From Candidatus Bathyarchaeota archaeon (GTDB lineage Archaea; Thermoproteota; Bathyarchaeia; Bathyarchaeales; DTEX01), in contig PIYJ01000019.1 in NCBI GenBank assembly GCA_003601725.1, forward strand, positions 1 to 14,507: a DNA stretch of 14,507 bases. The letters run 5' to 3'. This document shows, one piece after another, positions 1 to 7,099 of this stretch. Below the pieces are notes generated by a model. The model worked only from the letters and a program-made list of their open reading frames with translations. It searched no databases and had not been told where the DNA came from. How positions within the stretch are numbered: position 1 is the first letter of the stretch; each line of letters starts with the position of its first letter. A program made the position numbers and the translations under genes.

Positions 1-652
1 CCAACATTCCACCGGTCACATCTGGAGCTTGGCTTCCGCCGATGTGCCTTATCAGCTTTGCGGCGTCCTTTAATGAAACCTCAGTGATTAAACGAGCAGA
101 GGAGTTTCTCTTCGGGTCAGAATCATACAGCCCGTCTACATCTATCCCCATGATGATTCTCTCAGCATTCAACTTAACGGCGAGAGCTGCAGCTATCTGA
201 TCACCCGAAAGAATCGTAAATCCCCATTCAACGTCAAAAACGGCGTCCCCATAAAGCACGGGGATCAAACCGAGTTTGAGAGCCCTCTTCAAGATCTCCG
301 CGTTAAACGTTTGGATCCGGCCTTTCCTTGTCACAATAAATGAGGATGGAGAGAGACTGAAGGCAGGGAGACGATGTTCCAGGAGGCTTCTGATCAGCAG
401 GCTATTCAAGTCTACCATCGCTTTATGAGTCTCTGAAAATCCGAGTAGTTGAGTATCGTCCTTGAAGCCTTCTGATATGCGATATTTTTTTGCTATCGGA
501 TGACCATAGCTTCCGCCTCCATGAATTATGATGAGCTGTTTGAAATCGGCCTTAGAGATCTCTTCCGCTAGCCGCTTAATCGCCTGAACATTAGGGGTCA
601 AAGGCTTATCTTTTTTAGTGATAACTGAACCGCCGAGTTTCAGAATTGTCAA
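1..652 (-). CDS. ipk: Isopentenyl phosphate kinase, 3' end cut by window edge
   Basis: ATP-dependent kinase that converts isopentenyl phosphate to isopentenyl diphosphate, the last step of the archaeal alternative mevalonate pathway, in the cytoplasm. Seen: amino-acid-kinase fold motifs KLGGSVITKKD near residues 5-15, HGGGSYGH at about 44-51 (with the His typical of this family), YGDAV at about 134-138, LSGDQIA at about 148-154, GIDVDGLYDSDP at about 169-180 and VTGGM at about 212-216. 217 residues are visible of a family length near 250, so roughly 30-45 C-terminal residues lie outside the window. The start is a TTG giving MTILKLGGS, one base after the mvk stop. An in-frame TTG four codons upstream (662-664) would give LRDRLTILKL and cannot be excluded. 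Adjacent mvk makes a two-gene isoprenoid tail to the ribosomal cluster. Function is secure; the exact start is not. Confidence 0.93.
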   Translation of the reverse strand, partial: MTILKLGGSVITKKDKPLTPNVQAIKRLAEEISKADFKQLIIIHGGGSYGHPIAKKYRISEGFKDDTQLLGFSETHKAMVDLNSLLIRSLLEHRLPAFSLSPSSFIVTRKGRIQTFNAEILKRALKLGLIPVLYGDAVFDVEWGFTILSGDQIAAALAVKLNAERIIMGIDVDGLYDSDPKRNSSARLITEVSLKDAAKLIRHIGGSQAPDVTGGML

Positions 653-653
653 T

Positions 654-1637
654 CTATCTCTCAATTGTGACACCAGCATCTGTTTTTCTTGTGATTAATA
701 CTTCCCCCCCAGCCTCATCAATAGCCTCAGCGACATCTTCAATCTTCTCAGGGGAAACAAGCGCAATCATGCATCCTCCGCCGCCAGCACCAGTAAGCTT
801 CGCTCCCAATGCACCGGCGTTTCTAGCTGCGTGAACAAGATTCTCAAGCTCCTCGCAGGATACTCCTACAGCACAAAGTAGTTCATGATTAATGTTCATC
901 AGTTCTCCCAGAGTCTTCAAGTCTCCCTCGCGGAGAGCCTTTACGCTTCTTTTGACGATCTCTCCTCCGGCCTTTATGATTTTCTTGATGATTGAAGGGT
1001 AATGTCTTCGCAGAGTGTTTACTTTAGCAACAAGTTCACCTGTTGATCTCTCCTTTTTTGTATTTCCGATTATGAGAGGAAGATCAACGTCGATATCCAG
1101 TCTCCGAATAGGCTGGGACTTACGATACCAAAGAATACCTCCATAGGTCGAGATGGCCGGGTCGACCCCTGAGGGAGTGCCGTGGATGATCTTCTCAGCG
1201 TTGAAGGCAATCTTGAAGATGTCATCCTTCGACTTATTTAGGTCGAATAGAGATAATAAAGCTGCGGCTGACGCGACTGAAACAGCTGCAGATGATCCTA
1301 GACCCGCAGCTATAGGTATCGAGGATTCGATCTCGATGTTTACACCGTTCTTTAAGTGATATTTTTGAATGATCTCCCTTGCGACAGCATATATAGGTTC
1401 AAGTTTTCTTTCAGCTTCTCCGCCGCCTTTCAAGGGAGAGAACTGGTCATTTATGAAAAATCCTGAGATTCCGATATCTTCAGATTTTATGAATATTTTT
1501 TGGTCTGATCTCATTTTAACGGTTACGGTGGCTCTTCTGTCAATCGCTAATACTATTGCGGGTTCTCCGTGAACTACAAAATGTTCTCCTAGGAGAATTA
1601 CCTTTGCGGGGGCTGAGGCTTTTGCTTGGGTCTTCAA
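654..1637 (-). CDS. mvk: Mevalonate kinase
   Basis: GHMP-family kinase that phosphorylates mevalonate to 5-phosphomevalonate with ATP, feeding archaeal isoprenoid lipid synthesis. Seen: N-terminal SAPAKVILLGEHFVVHG (residues about 8-24, with the substrate-site Lys), the ATP-binding glycine/serine loop PIAAGLGSSAAVSVA (108-122), GTPSGVDPAISTYGG (153-167) containing the conserved catalytic Asp, and the C-terminal GHMP motif KLTGAGGGGCM (280-290). Length of 327 residues is normal. The start is TTG; a GGAG motif sits about 8 nt upstream and no ATG in frame is close by. It follows rps2 after a 146-nt spacer, wider than most of the cluster, so it may have its own promoter. Its stop is one base from the ipk start, so the two are almost surely cotranscribed. 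Confidence 0.96.
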   Translation of the reverse strand: MKTQAKASAPAKVILLGEHFVVHGEPAIVLAIDRRATVTVKMRSDQKIFIKSEDIGISGFFINDQFSPLKGGGEAERKLEPIYAVAREIIQKYHLKNGVNIEIESSIPIAAGLGSSAAVSVASAAALLSLFDLNKSKDDIFKIAFNAEKIIHGTPSGVDPAISTYGGILWYRKSQPIRRLDIDVDLPLIIGNTKKERSTGELVAKVNTLRRHYPSIIKKIIKAGGEIVKRSVKALREGDLKTLGELMNINHELLCAVGVSCEELENLVHAARNAGALGAKLTGAGGGGCMIALVSPEKIEDVAEAIDEAGGEVLITRKTDAGVTIER

Positions 1638-1783
1638 TGAGCAGTCTCCATAAACGTCTAATTCTAAATCATGTGAGGGAGCTCCTCAATCAATATGATA
1701 AATAAGTCAGCGGAAGAACTATAAAATAATTCTTCGTTGCTTAAACTGAAAAGGCATTTGACAGATTGGGCTCTTTGGTTCTA
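1638..1783 (-). promoter_or_regulatory. rps2-mvk spacer with possible mvk promoter
   Basis: This 146-nt spacer interrupts an otherwise compact cluster. On the minus strand it carries two AT-rich TATA-like stretches, ATTATTTTATAG (about 1719-1730) and TTATTTATCATATTG (about 1691-1705). They would put a start site roughly 35-60 nt before the mvk TTG. Neither is a perfect archaeal TATA box and no BRE is obvious, so this is a weak candidate for an internal promoter separating the lipid genes from the ribosomal genes. Confidence 0.25.
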
Positions 1784-2443
1784 TCAGGTTTTTTCAAGTA
1801 TCTTAATTTCAAAGTCTTCAATTGAAAGCGGTATGTCCCCGTCAGGAGGAATCTCTCCTCTTTCACGTAATACTTGTCTTGCCAGAAGCCAATAGATCAC
1901 TGCTAACGCTCTTCTTCCCTTATTATTTGTCGGTATAACGAGATCTATATAGCTGAAATTGTTATCGGTGCTGCAAAGGGCAACTACGGGGATTCCCAGG
2001 ATGGAAGCTTCTCTTACAGCTTGAGAATCAGCCCTGGGATCAGAAACGACTATCACGTCGGGTTCTATTCTGTTAGGATGCAACGGGTTTGAGAGGATTC
2101 CCGGAACGAAACGTCCCGTTATCGGAAAGCTGCCTACTGTCTTGCAGAATTTACTGACGGGTTCACGGGCATAAAGCCTTGCAGCTACAACAGCTATCCT
2201 TGAAGGCTCGAAACGTGCAAGAAACTTCGCGGCGATTCGTATTCGTTCATCGGTCTTATTAAGATCCAGAACGAAGAGTCCGTCTGGTCTCACCCGATAA
2301 ATGAAAGGCTCCATATCCTTCGTTTTTATCTTCGTTCCTATATGAATCCCCGCTGATAACAGCTCATCCTGCGGAAGCAGCAATTCCTTTTCTTCGCTTT
2401 GAGTCTCACCTTCAGGTTTTTCTTCTTCATCGACTTCTGACAT
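1784..2443 (-). CDS. rps2: 30S ribosomal protein uS2
   Basis: Small-subunit ribosomal protein uS2, an archaeal/eukaryotic SA-type protein of the 30S body. Seen: LLSAGIHIGTKIKTKDMEP near residues 28-46, the family signature GRFVPGILSNPLHP in the middle, then PDVIVVSDPRADSQAVREAS and LVIPTNNKGRRALAVIYWLL toward the C terminus. An acidic N-terminal extension (about the first 23 residues, rich in Glu) precedes the core. The 219-residue length fits archaeal members. It starts with ATG behind a GGGGA purine motif and begins 15 nt after the eno stop. The eno-rps2-mvk order is a common archaeal arrangement. Confidence 0.97.
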   Translation of the reverse strand: MSEVDEEEKPEGETQSEEKELLLPQDELLSAGIHIGTKIKTKDMEPFIYRVRPDGLFVLDLNKTDERIRIAAKFLARFEPSRIAVVAARLYAREPVSKFCKTVGSFPITGRFVPGILSNPLHPNRIEPDVIVVSDPRADSQAVREASILGIPVVALCSTDNNFSYIDLVIPTNNKGRRALAVIYWLLARQVLRERGEIPPDGDIPLSIEDFEIKILEKT

Positions 2444-2458
2444 CTCTCTTTATCCCCA

Positions 2459-3709
2459 TCAGACTCTTAAGCTGGCCATCCGGGCTCTTTCACCCAATTC
2501 TTCTTCGATACGGATAAGCTCATTAAGCTTCGCTATTCTTTCTCCTCCAACGACCCCTGTCTTGATTATTGGAGCGTTCAATGCCACGGCTAGATGAGCA
2601 ATATGAGAAGCTTCAGTCTCTCCTGATCGATGTGAGACTACGGGAACATAGCCGTTCTCCTGTGCAAGTTGAGTTGTCTTCCAAGTATCAGTGAGCGTTC
2701 CAATCTGATTCATTTTTATAATAATCGCGTTTCCAGCGTGAATCGAGATGCCTCTCTGCAATCTGTTAACATTCGTAACGAACAAATCATCTCCGCATAT
2801 AAGGCATCCACGCGACTTGGAAGTTAGTTCCTTGAACCCTTCAAAGTCGTCTTCATGAAGTGGATCTTCAACATACACAAGATTATACTTCTCGATGAGG
2901 CTTAAGATATACTCGATCTGTTCTCCAGGATCACGTTCAACCCCATCTCTTTCATACACATACACGTTCCTTTCAGAATCCCAAAGTGAAGACGCCGCCA
3001 CATCTACACCTACTCTACATTCGAAGCCAAGCTCTTCAGAGACCTCTCGACAAGCAGATGAAATAGCCTCTAGAGCCTCATCATTCGAAATATTCGGCGC
3101 CCAAGCGCCTTCATCACCCTTTCCCCCAGTGAATGTAGCATCCAGCTCACCGAGGATTTTTTTGAGTTTTCTATGAACCATTGCATTTGCTTCCACAGCG
3201 GCTGAGAAGGAATCAGCGCCTAATGGAAGAGTCAGAAACTCTTGAATATCAGTAGCCCTGCCAGTGGCATGTTTGCCTCCTCCGATAACGTTGCCTAGAG
3301 GATAGGGAAGAGAGGAGTTCATCGAGCCGCCGAGATACTGATACAAAGATAATCCGTAGGAGTCTGCGGCTGCATCTGCAACGGCTAAAGACACAGCATA
3401 CGCGGTGTTGCCTCCAATATTGTGAAAGTTTTCTGTCCCATCTATCTCGTGGAGAACGGCATCTATCTCTTGTTGATCATCCGCATAAAGTCCGATTATC
3501 TCCGGAGCAATGGATTCTTCAACTTTTTTTATTGCCTCCTTTACTCCGCCCTCGGGGAAAGGAGTAGCTTCAGCTCTTCCTGTGCTTGCGCCGCTTGGTG
3601 CCGAGGCTCTTCCAAACCCGTCGATAGTGAAGACGTCGACCTCTATAGTTGGGCTTCCTCTGCTGTTTAGGATCTGTCTAGCTTTTATATCTTCAATTAT
3701 CGTTGACAT
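2459..3709 (-). CDS. eno: Enolase (phosphopyruvate hydratase)
   Basis: Interconverts 2-phosphoglycerate and phosphoenolpyruvate in glycolysis/gluconeogenesis; Mg-dependent. Seen, numbered from the chosen start: IKARQILNSRGSPTIEVDV (8-26), the mobile loop SGASTGRAEA, GGGKHATGRATDIQEF with catalytic Glu157, GDEGAWAP with catalytic Glu200, metal ligands Asp236 (VGVDVAAS), Glu281 (VEDPLHEDD) and Asp307 (GDDLFVTN), the base Lys332 (IIKMNQIGTLTD), His360 (SHRSGETE) and Lys383 (IIKTG). All catalytic positions are intact; length 416. The ATG at 3707-3709 is chosen because a GGAGATGA SD motif precedes it and the protein then begins MSTIIEDIKA like the family. A longer frame to 3769 overlaps rpoN and has no counterpart in the family. 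It starts 1 nt after the rpoN stop, implying translational coupling. Confidence 0.97.
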   Translation of the reverse strand: MSTIIEDIKARQILNSRGSPTIEVDVFTIDGFGRASAPSGASTGRAEATPFPEGGVKEAIKKVEESIAPEIIGLYADDQQEIDAVLHEIDGTENFHNIGGNTAYAVSLAVADAAADSYGLSLYQYLGGSMNSSLPYPLGNVIGGGKHATGRATDIQEFLTLPLGADSFSAAVEANAMVHRKLKKILGELDATFTGGKGDEGAWAPNISNDEALEAISSACREVSEELGFECRVGVDVAASSLWDSERNVYVYERDGVERDPGEQIEYILSLIEKYNLVYVEDPLHEDDFEGFKELTSKSRGCLICGDDLFVTNVNRLQRGISIHAGNAIIIKMNQIGTLTDTWKTTQLAQENGYVPVVSHRSGETEASHIAHLAVALNAPIIKTGVVGGERIAKLNELIRIEEELGERARMASLRV

Positions 3710-3710
3710 T

Positions 3711-3938
3711 TCATCTCCTACCCTCTTCGTTTTTAACATTTCTTTTTCCATAAAAATTTGTAAGTTCATCTATTATTTCAACATGCGAGAGAAGCATGCG
3801 GCGGCAGCAATAACGGGTCACACCTAAATCATCTAGCACTTTACCTGCCGGTTCACCGTTCTTTACTCTTCTGCTGAACTCTTCCCATTTATCCCCAATC
3901 AGCTTGCCGCATGTGAAGCATCTTACAGGTATTATCAT
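3711..3938 (-). CDS. rpoN: DNA-directed RNA polymerase subunit Rpo10 (RpoN)
   Basis: Small zinc-binding subunit of archaeal RNA polymerase, homologous to Rpb10, which sits with Rpo3/Rpo11 in the assembly platform. Seen: MIIPVRCFTCGKLIGDKW at the N terminus with the first CxxC zinc pair, then the diagnostic RYCCRRML with the CC pair. The 75-residue length is slightly above the usual 60-70 and includes a basic/acidic C-terminal tail (GKRNVKNEEGRR) after the normal end. ATG start behind a GAGG motif. The last codons include the GGAGATGA SD for eno. The small subunit gene rpoK, often found next to rpoN in archaea, is not present between rpoN and eno. Confidence 0.95.
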   Translation of the reverse strand: MIIPVRCFTCGKLIGDKWEEFSRRVKNGEPAGKVLDDLGVTRYCCRRMLLSHVEIIDELTNFYGKRNVKNEEGRR

Positions 3939-3973
3939 ACGATTAGCCTCTTTTCATTTCTATTATAATCATT

Positions 3974-4390
3974 CTATCTATAGCTCTTCTGGAATCTGGC
4001 CCTTGCCCCTGGCCCTCCAAACTTTTTAGGTTCTTTTCGTCTAGGATCGCCTGCCAACATTGTTCTATCATACTTCATGAAGACCGTTCGGAGATGAGAA
4101 CTCTTTGTCCATCGGATTAGGCCCCTAGCCAGAGCCATTCTGCTTGCTTCTGCTTGTCCCATGAAACCGCCGCCTTTCACCTTTATTTTGATGTCAAGTT
4201 TCTTCCAGATGTCTCCTGCAAGCAGTAGAGGTTCACGTATCTTTTCTCGAGCTATCTCAGGCTGGTAAATCTCAAGAGGAATATTGTTTATTCTTATTCT
4301 TCCTTTTCCCTCTCTGATTATAGCCTTCGCAATCGCGGTTTTCCGTTTCCCGCTGACAACCAAGACTTTCTTAGCAGGCACATCCTTCAC
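3974..4390 (-). CDS. rps9: 30S ribosomal protein uS9
   Basis: Small-subunit head protein whose C-terminal tail reaches the P-site tRNA. Seen: VVSGKRKTAIAKAIIREGKG near the N terminus, the family signature KVKGGGFMGQAEASRMALAR in the middle, and the basic C-terminal tail ending ARARFQKSYR, which matches the invariant KxR end of uS9. Length 138. The start is GTG, 5 nt after the rpl13 stop. A second in-frame GTG three codons downstream (4381) would give a 135-residue protein beginning VPAKKVL, and both are compatible with the purine-rich upstream sequence. Order rpl13-rps9 is conserved across archaea and bacteria. Confidence 0.96.
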   Translation of the reverse strand: MKDVPAKKVLVVSGKRKTAIAKAIIREGKGRIRINNIPLEIYQPEIAREKIREPLLLAGDIWKKLDIKIKVKGGGFMGQAEASRMALARGLIRWTKSSHLRTVFMKYDRTMLAGDPRRKEPKKFGGPGARARFQKSYR

Positions 4391-4395
4391 CTTTC

Positions 4396-4833
4396 TTATC
4401 CTTTCCAGCCGATGTTACGTGCAAGTTCAGAGACTTTTATGTATGGGCCTCTTAAATCTCTACCGTCAGCTTCAGAGATTTTCTCTTTCTCTACTCCTTC
4501 ATAATCTTTAGGCACACCGATGTAAACTTTCAGCCTTTTTAACGCGTCCTTTCCACGAGGCTTTTTTCTCGGCAGCATCCCCCTGATCGCCTTTTTTACA
4601 ATCCTATCTGGTCTTCTAGGATGAAGAGGCCCTTTCCGGAAATGGCCTACCTGTAGAAACTCTTGCTTCTCCCTCAAAATACTTAATCTTTTTCCAGAGA
4701 TTATCGCTTTCTCAGCGTTTACGATGATTATTTTTTCGCCGTTCAATAATCTTTTAGCTACCTGACTGGCCATTCTGCCGAGTATAAGCCCCTCAGCATC
4801 GATTACTGTTTCTCTCGGCTCTTTATTAGCCAT
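4396..4833 (-). CDS. rpl13: 50S ribosomal protein uL13
   Basis: Large-subunit protein uL13. Seen: ETVIDAEGLILGRMASQVAK at the N terminus, IVNAEKAIISGK, then GPLHPRRPDRIVKKAIRGML and PRKKPRGKDALKRLKVYIGVP, all typical of archaeal uL13. The ATG at 4831-4833 is chosen, giving MANKEPRETVIDAEG and 145 residues. A GGGTGA SD lies 8 nt upstream and contains the TGA stop of rpl18e, so termination and reinitiation are coupled. A TTG at 4848 would add five residues (MGENL) and overlap rpl18e; it is less likely because it has no well-spaced SD. Confidence 0.96.
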   Translation of the reverse strand: MANKEPRETVIDAEGLILGRMASQVAKRLLNGEKIIIVNAEKAIISGKRLSILREKQEFLQVGHFRKGPLHPRRPDRIVKKAIRGMLPRKKPRGKDALKRLKVYIGVPKDYEGVEKEKISEADGRDLRGPYIKVSELARNIGWKG

Positions 4834-4840
4834 CAGATTT

Positions 4841-5209
4841 TCACCCAATTATCTTTACGTTTGAACCTTTAGGATTCATCTCAGCCAGCTCAGGAATAGT
4901 CAAGCATTCCCCTTTCGCCTTTATTATCTTAGATCGAGCTTTATCCGAAAAGGCGAACGCCGCTACTTTTACTGGATGGTTAATCACGCCGGCTCCTAAA
5001 ACCTTCCCGGGGACTACCACCTCATCATTCTCTTTGCTATACCGGTTTATTCTACTTACGTTAACTGCGATCCTTCTCCTCTTAGGCTTCGAAAGCATTT
5101 CAGCTATTCTCCGCCAGATCGCAGCCTCATTCTCTCTTGATTTCTTCCTTAGGAAACGAATCAAACGGAGAAGATCCGGATTAGTTATCTCAGTCCTTCT
5201 CGGAGACAT
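4841..5209 (-). CDS. rpl18e: 50S ribosomal protein eL18 (L18e)
   Basis: Archaeal/eukaryotic large-subunit protein eL18, distantly related to bacterial uL15. Seen: RRTEITNPDLLRLIRFLRKK at the N terminus, the basic RRIAVNVSRINRYSKENDEV, VVPGKVLGAGVINHPVKVAA, and a C-terminal NPKGSNVKIIG. The 122-residue length is normal. The ATG follows a GGTGA SD by 6 nt. The first 20 bases overlap the end of rpoD, consistent with coupled translation within the operon. This protein has no bacterial orthologue in this position and is one of the clearest archaeal markers in the window. Confidence 0.96.
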   Translation of the reverse strand: MSPRRTEITNPDLLRLIRFLRKKSRENEAAIWRRIAEMLSKPKRRRIAVNVSRINRYSKENDEVVVPGKVLGAGVINHPVKVAAFAFSDKARSKIIKAKGECLTIPELAEMNPKGSNVKIIG

Positions 5210-6026
5210 TTAATTTCACCGAAAGCTGTTCTAAAAATTCCGAGCATTTCCTCTCGTAGATCTTTAAAGCTTCGCGTATTATGCGTTCGACTGGTAAGAC
5301 ACCCGTTGATTCTACGTAGAAGATGAATGAATTCTGATTGCCCTGAACCTCTATGGCTGGGGGGTCCTTAGGACAAACCGTCATACAATCTTTACATAAA
5401 GTGCATTCAAGCAATCTTTTTATCTCAATCTTCCCTTCTTCGGATTTTGCCAGAACCCTCCTCGGACAAACATCTATACAGACCCCGCATCCATCGCATC
5501 TCTCAGAGTCTATCTTTATCTCAGGCAGATACCTGTAAATGCATGCTGAAACAGGCTGCCATTTCGCATGTTCTTTTCCTCTTCCCAACTTCGCATAGGC
5601 TTCAAGTCTAATCCTCTGACCTGGAGCAAGCTTCACTATGGGAATCTCGCCGCTGACAGGGGCAACATTTGGATCTTCTGGAACTAGATCTTTTGAGTAG
5701 ACGATTCTTTCATCCGATTCAGCTTCCACGTCTAATATCAAAACGGCTCGGCAGAGATGACATCCCAACTCGCTTTTGCACTCGCATTCTTCAGGAAGAT
5801 TGTAAGAATCAAGATCCGTCTTTAGGGGGATAAGTCCCAATCTGAGGCCTAATACCTCGTCATGAAGAACGGAATCATTCTCAATTATCATGATATCGTC
5901 AATCGCCATGCAGGGAACTTCCGAGAGAATGATCCTTCGAAGCGTATTTGCAAGAGAAGCTGTTATACCATTCACTACGAAACTCATCGAATCCTCGTCT
6001 TTTTCAAGGATTTGAACGCTCATCAT
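5190..6026 (-). CDS. rpoD: DNA-directed RNA polymerase subunit Rpo3 (RpoD) with two Fe-S motifs
   Basis: Alpha-like assembly-platform subunit of archaeal RNA polymerase, partner of Rpo11. Seen, numbered from the chosen start: the alpha-family N terminus FVVNGITASLANTLRRIILS (16-35), LRLGLIPLKTD (61-71), a Cys loop C81, C83, C89, C92 resembling the zinc loop of Rpb3, then an inserted ferredoxin-like domain with C177, C180, C183, C187 and C208, C211, C214, C218, and a final alpha-like helix region. Both Cys sets end in CP and are complete for [4Fe-4S] clusters. The ATG pair at 6026/6023 is preferred over an upstream TTG at 6044 because GAGGA lies 5-8 nt ahead. It is separated from rps11 by 128 nt and overlaps rpl18e by 20 nt. 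Length 278. Confidence 0.96.
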   Translation of the reverse strand: MMSVQILEKDEDSMSFVVNGITASLANTLRRIILSEVPCMAIDDIMIIENDSVLHDEVLGLRLGLIPLKTDLDSYNLPEECECKSELGCHLCRAVLILDVEAESDERIVYSKDLVPEDPNVAPVSGEIPIVKLAPGQRIRLEAYAKLGRGKEHAKWQPVSACIYRYLPEIKIDSERCDGCGVCIDVCPRRVLAKSEEGKIEIKRLLECTLCKDCMTVCPKDPPAIEVQGNQNSFIFYVESTGVLPVERIIREALKIYERKCSEFLEQLSVKLNVSEKD

Positions 6027-6154
6027 AGAGGTCCTCTTCGCCAAAACTAGCAGCTCATTATCACTTTTCTCTGATAAACAGATGAGAGCTCTATTTCAAC
6101 CTTTCCCTTACAGATATTATAGAGACTTTCCATCCTCATTCTCCATTTTTGATC
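6027..6154 (-). other. rps11-rpoD spacer, possible internal promoter
   Basis: This 128-nt stretch is non-coding apart from a nine-codon minus-strand ATG frame (MENEDGKSL) with no parallel I know. On the minus strand it holds a TATA-like CTATAATATC at about 6113-6122, which would give a start site near 6090 and a leader of about 65 nt before rpoD. It is one of the widest gaps in an otherwise tight cluster. The promoter reading is a weak inference. Confidence 0.25.
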
Positions 6155-6553
6155 CTATACTCGTCGTCCCCTTCGACCGCCTTTACGTCTAGTCCCATCG
6201 TGAGGCAGAGGAGTGACCTCTTCAATTCGCCCGATCATTTTAAATCCAGCTCTAGCCAACGCCCTGATGGCAGCTTGGGCTCCCGGCCCAGGTGTTCTAG
6301 CTTTGGAGCCTCCGGGTGCACGAACTTTTATGTGTATCGCGGTTATGCCTTTATCCTTAGCTATGGCGGCGACATGGGCTGCTGCTCTCATAGCAGCGTA
6401 GGGGGATGATTCTAGCCGATCAGCCTTAACGAACATTCCTCCTGAAGCTCTGGCGATCGTCTCTGCTCCGCTAAGGTCAGTCATGTGGACTATTGTGTTA
6501 TTGTAGGAGCTGTATATGTGGACGACACCCCATTTTTCGTTCTTGCTACTCAA
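6155..6553 (-). CDS. rps11: 30S ribosomal protein uS11
   Basis: Small-subunit platform protein near the mRNA exit. Seen: KWGVVHIYSSYNNTIVHMTD at the N terminus, GAETIARASGGMFVKADR, SPYAAMRAAAHVAAIAKDKG, the signature KVRAPGGSKARTPGPGAQAA, and a basic tail RRKGGRRGRRV. The 132-residue length is typical for archaea. The start is TTG. It is well supported by an AGGAGG SD ending 8 nt upstream, and the SD is encoded by the last codons of rps4 (the Gly-Gly-Gly-Met end), so the two genes are translationally coupled with a 1-nt gap. Confidence 0.97.
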   Translation of the reverse strand: MSSKNEKWGVVHIYSSYNNTIVHMTDLSGAETIARASGGMFVKADRLESSPYAAMRAAAHVAAIAKDKGITAIHIKVRAPGGSKARTPGPGAQAAIRALARAGFKMIGRIEEVTPLPHDGTRRKGGRRGRRV

Positions 6554-6554
6554 A

Positions 6555-7097
6555 TCACATGCCTCCTCCTGCTGCTTCTGCTTCTATAGCTGCCCTTATG
6601 GGATGTTCAGGATTAACCAGAGGGCTTGTAGGCGCATACTCTATTTTATCTTCTTCGTTTTTCGGCACTATGTAGCTGGGAGAGAAGACCTTCTTTCCGT
6701 CAATGGCGATGTGTCCATGTGTGATTAATTGACGGGATTGATAAATCGATTTGGCTAAGCCCTTCCTGAAGACTAGGGTTTGCAGTCTCCTCTCAAGAAT
6801 AGCTTCTACTGTAAGATCTAAAACATCATCGAGCACCGCATTCTCTGATAATATGCCGAGCCGTTTCAGCTTATCTAAGAGCTGTTTCTCAAGTATCTTC
6901 CTTCTCGACGTGGGCATACCGAATAATGATCTGGCTATACCTCTGAACTTCGAAAGCATCGTTCTATGACGCCAAAGTTCCCTCTTGTTTCTTAATCCAT
7001 ATTCACCTAGTAATCGGAGTTCGCTCTCCAAAACGTCAGAACGCCATGGAAATCTCGGAGTCTCATACTTCTTCTTCGGTTTCTTCGGATCACCCAT
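6555..7097 (-). CDS. rps4: 30S ribosomal protein uS4
   Basis: Primary 16S rRNA-binding assembly protein of the small subunit. Seen: PKKKYETPRFPWRSDVLESE at the N terminus, ELWRHRTMLSKFRGIARSLF, then an S4 RNA-binding domain covering about residues 103-150 with LERRLQTLVFRKGLAKSIYQ and RQLITHGHIAIDGKKV. The C terminus is a short Ala/Glu/Gly segment. 180 residues, normal for archaea. ATG start, 2 nt after the rps13 stop, with GGAG inside the rps13 end. Archaeal uS4 lacks the N-terminal zinc motif of some bacterial forms, and none is seen here. Confidence 0.97.
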   Translation of the reverse strand: MGDPKKPKKKYETPRFPWRSDVLESELRLLGEYGLRNKRELWRHRTMLSKFRGIARSLFGMPTSRRKILEKQLLDKLKRLGILSENAVLDDVLDLTVEAILERRLQTLVFRKGLAKSIYQSRQLITHGHIAIDGKKVFSPSYIVPKNEEDKIEYAPTSPLVNPEHPIRAAIEAEAAGGGM

Positions 7098-7099
7098 TT

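Noticed and set aside
646..1572. Plus-strand open frames over mvk
   Set aside because: Shadow frames of a complete mevalonate kinase; low-complexity Ser/Pro products.
2996..3110. Enolase catalytic loop differing from the usual GDEGGFAP (here GDEGAWAP)
   Set aside because: The catalytic Glu and all other key residues are present; such loop changes occur within archaeal enolases, so it is not evidence of altered function.
3710..3769. Longer enolase start adding 20 residues (MNLQIFMEKE...)
   Set aside because: It overlaps rpoN, has no counterpart at the enolase N terminus, and the ATG at 3709 has a good SD and family-like start.
4834..4848. TTG start of rpl13 giving five extra residues
   Set aside because: Overlaps rpl18e and has no well-spaced SD; ATG at 4833 has GGGTGA at ideal distance.
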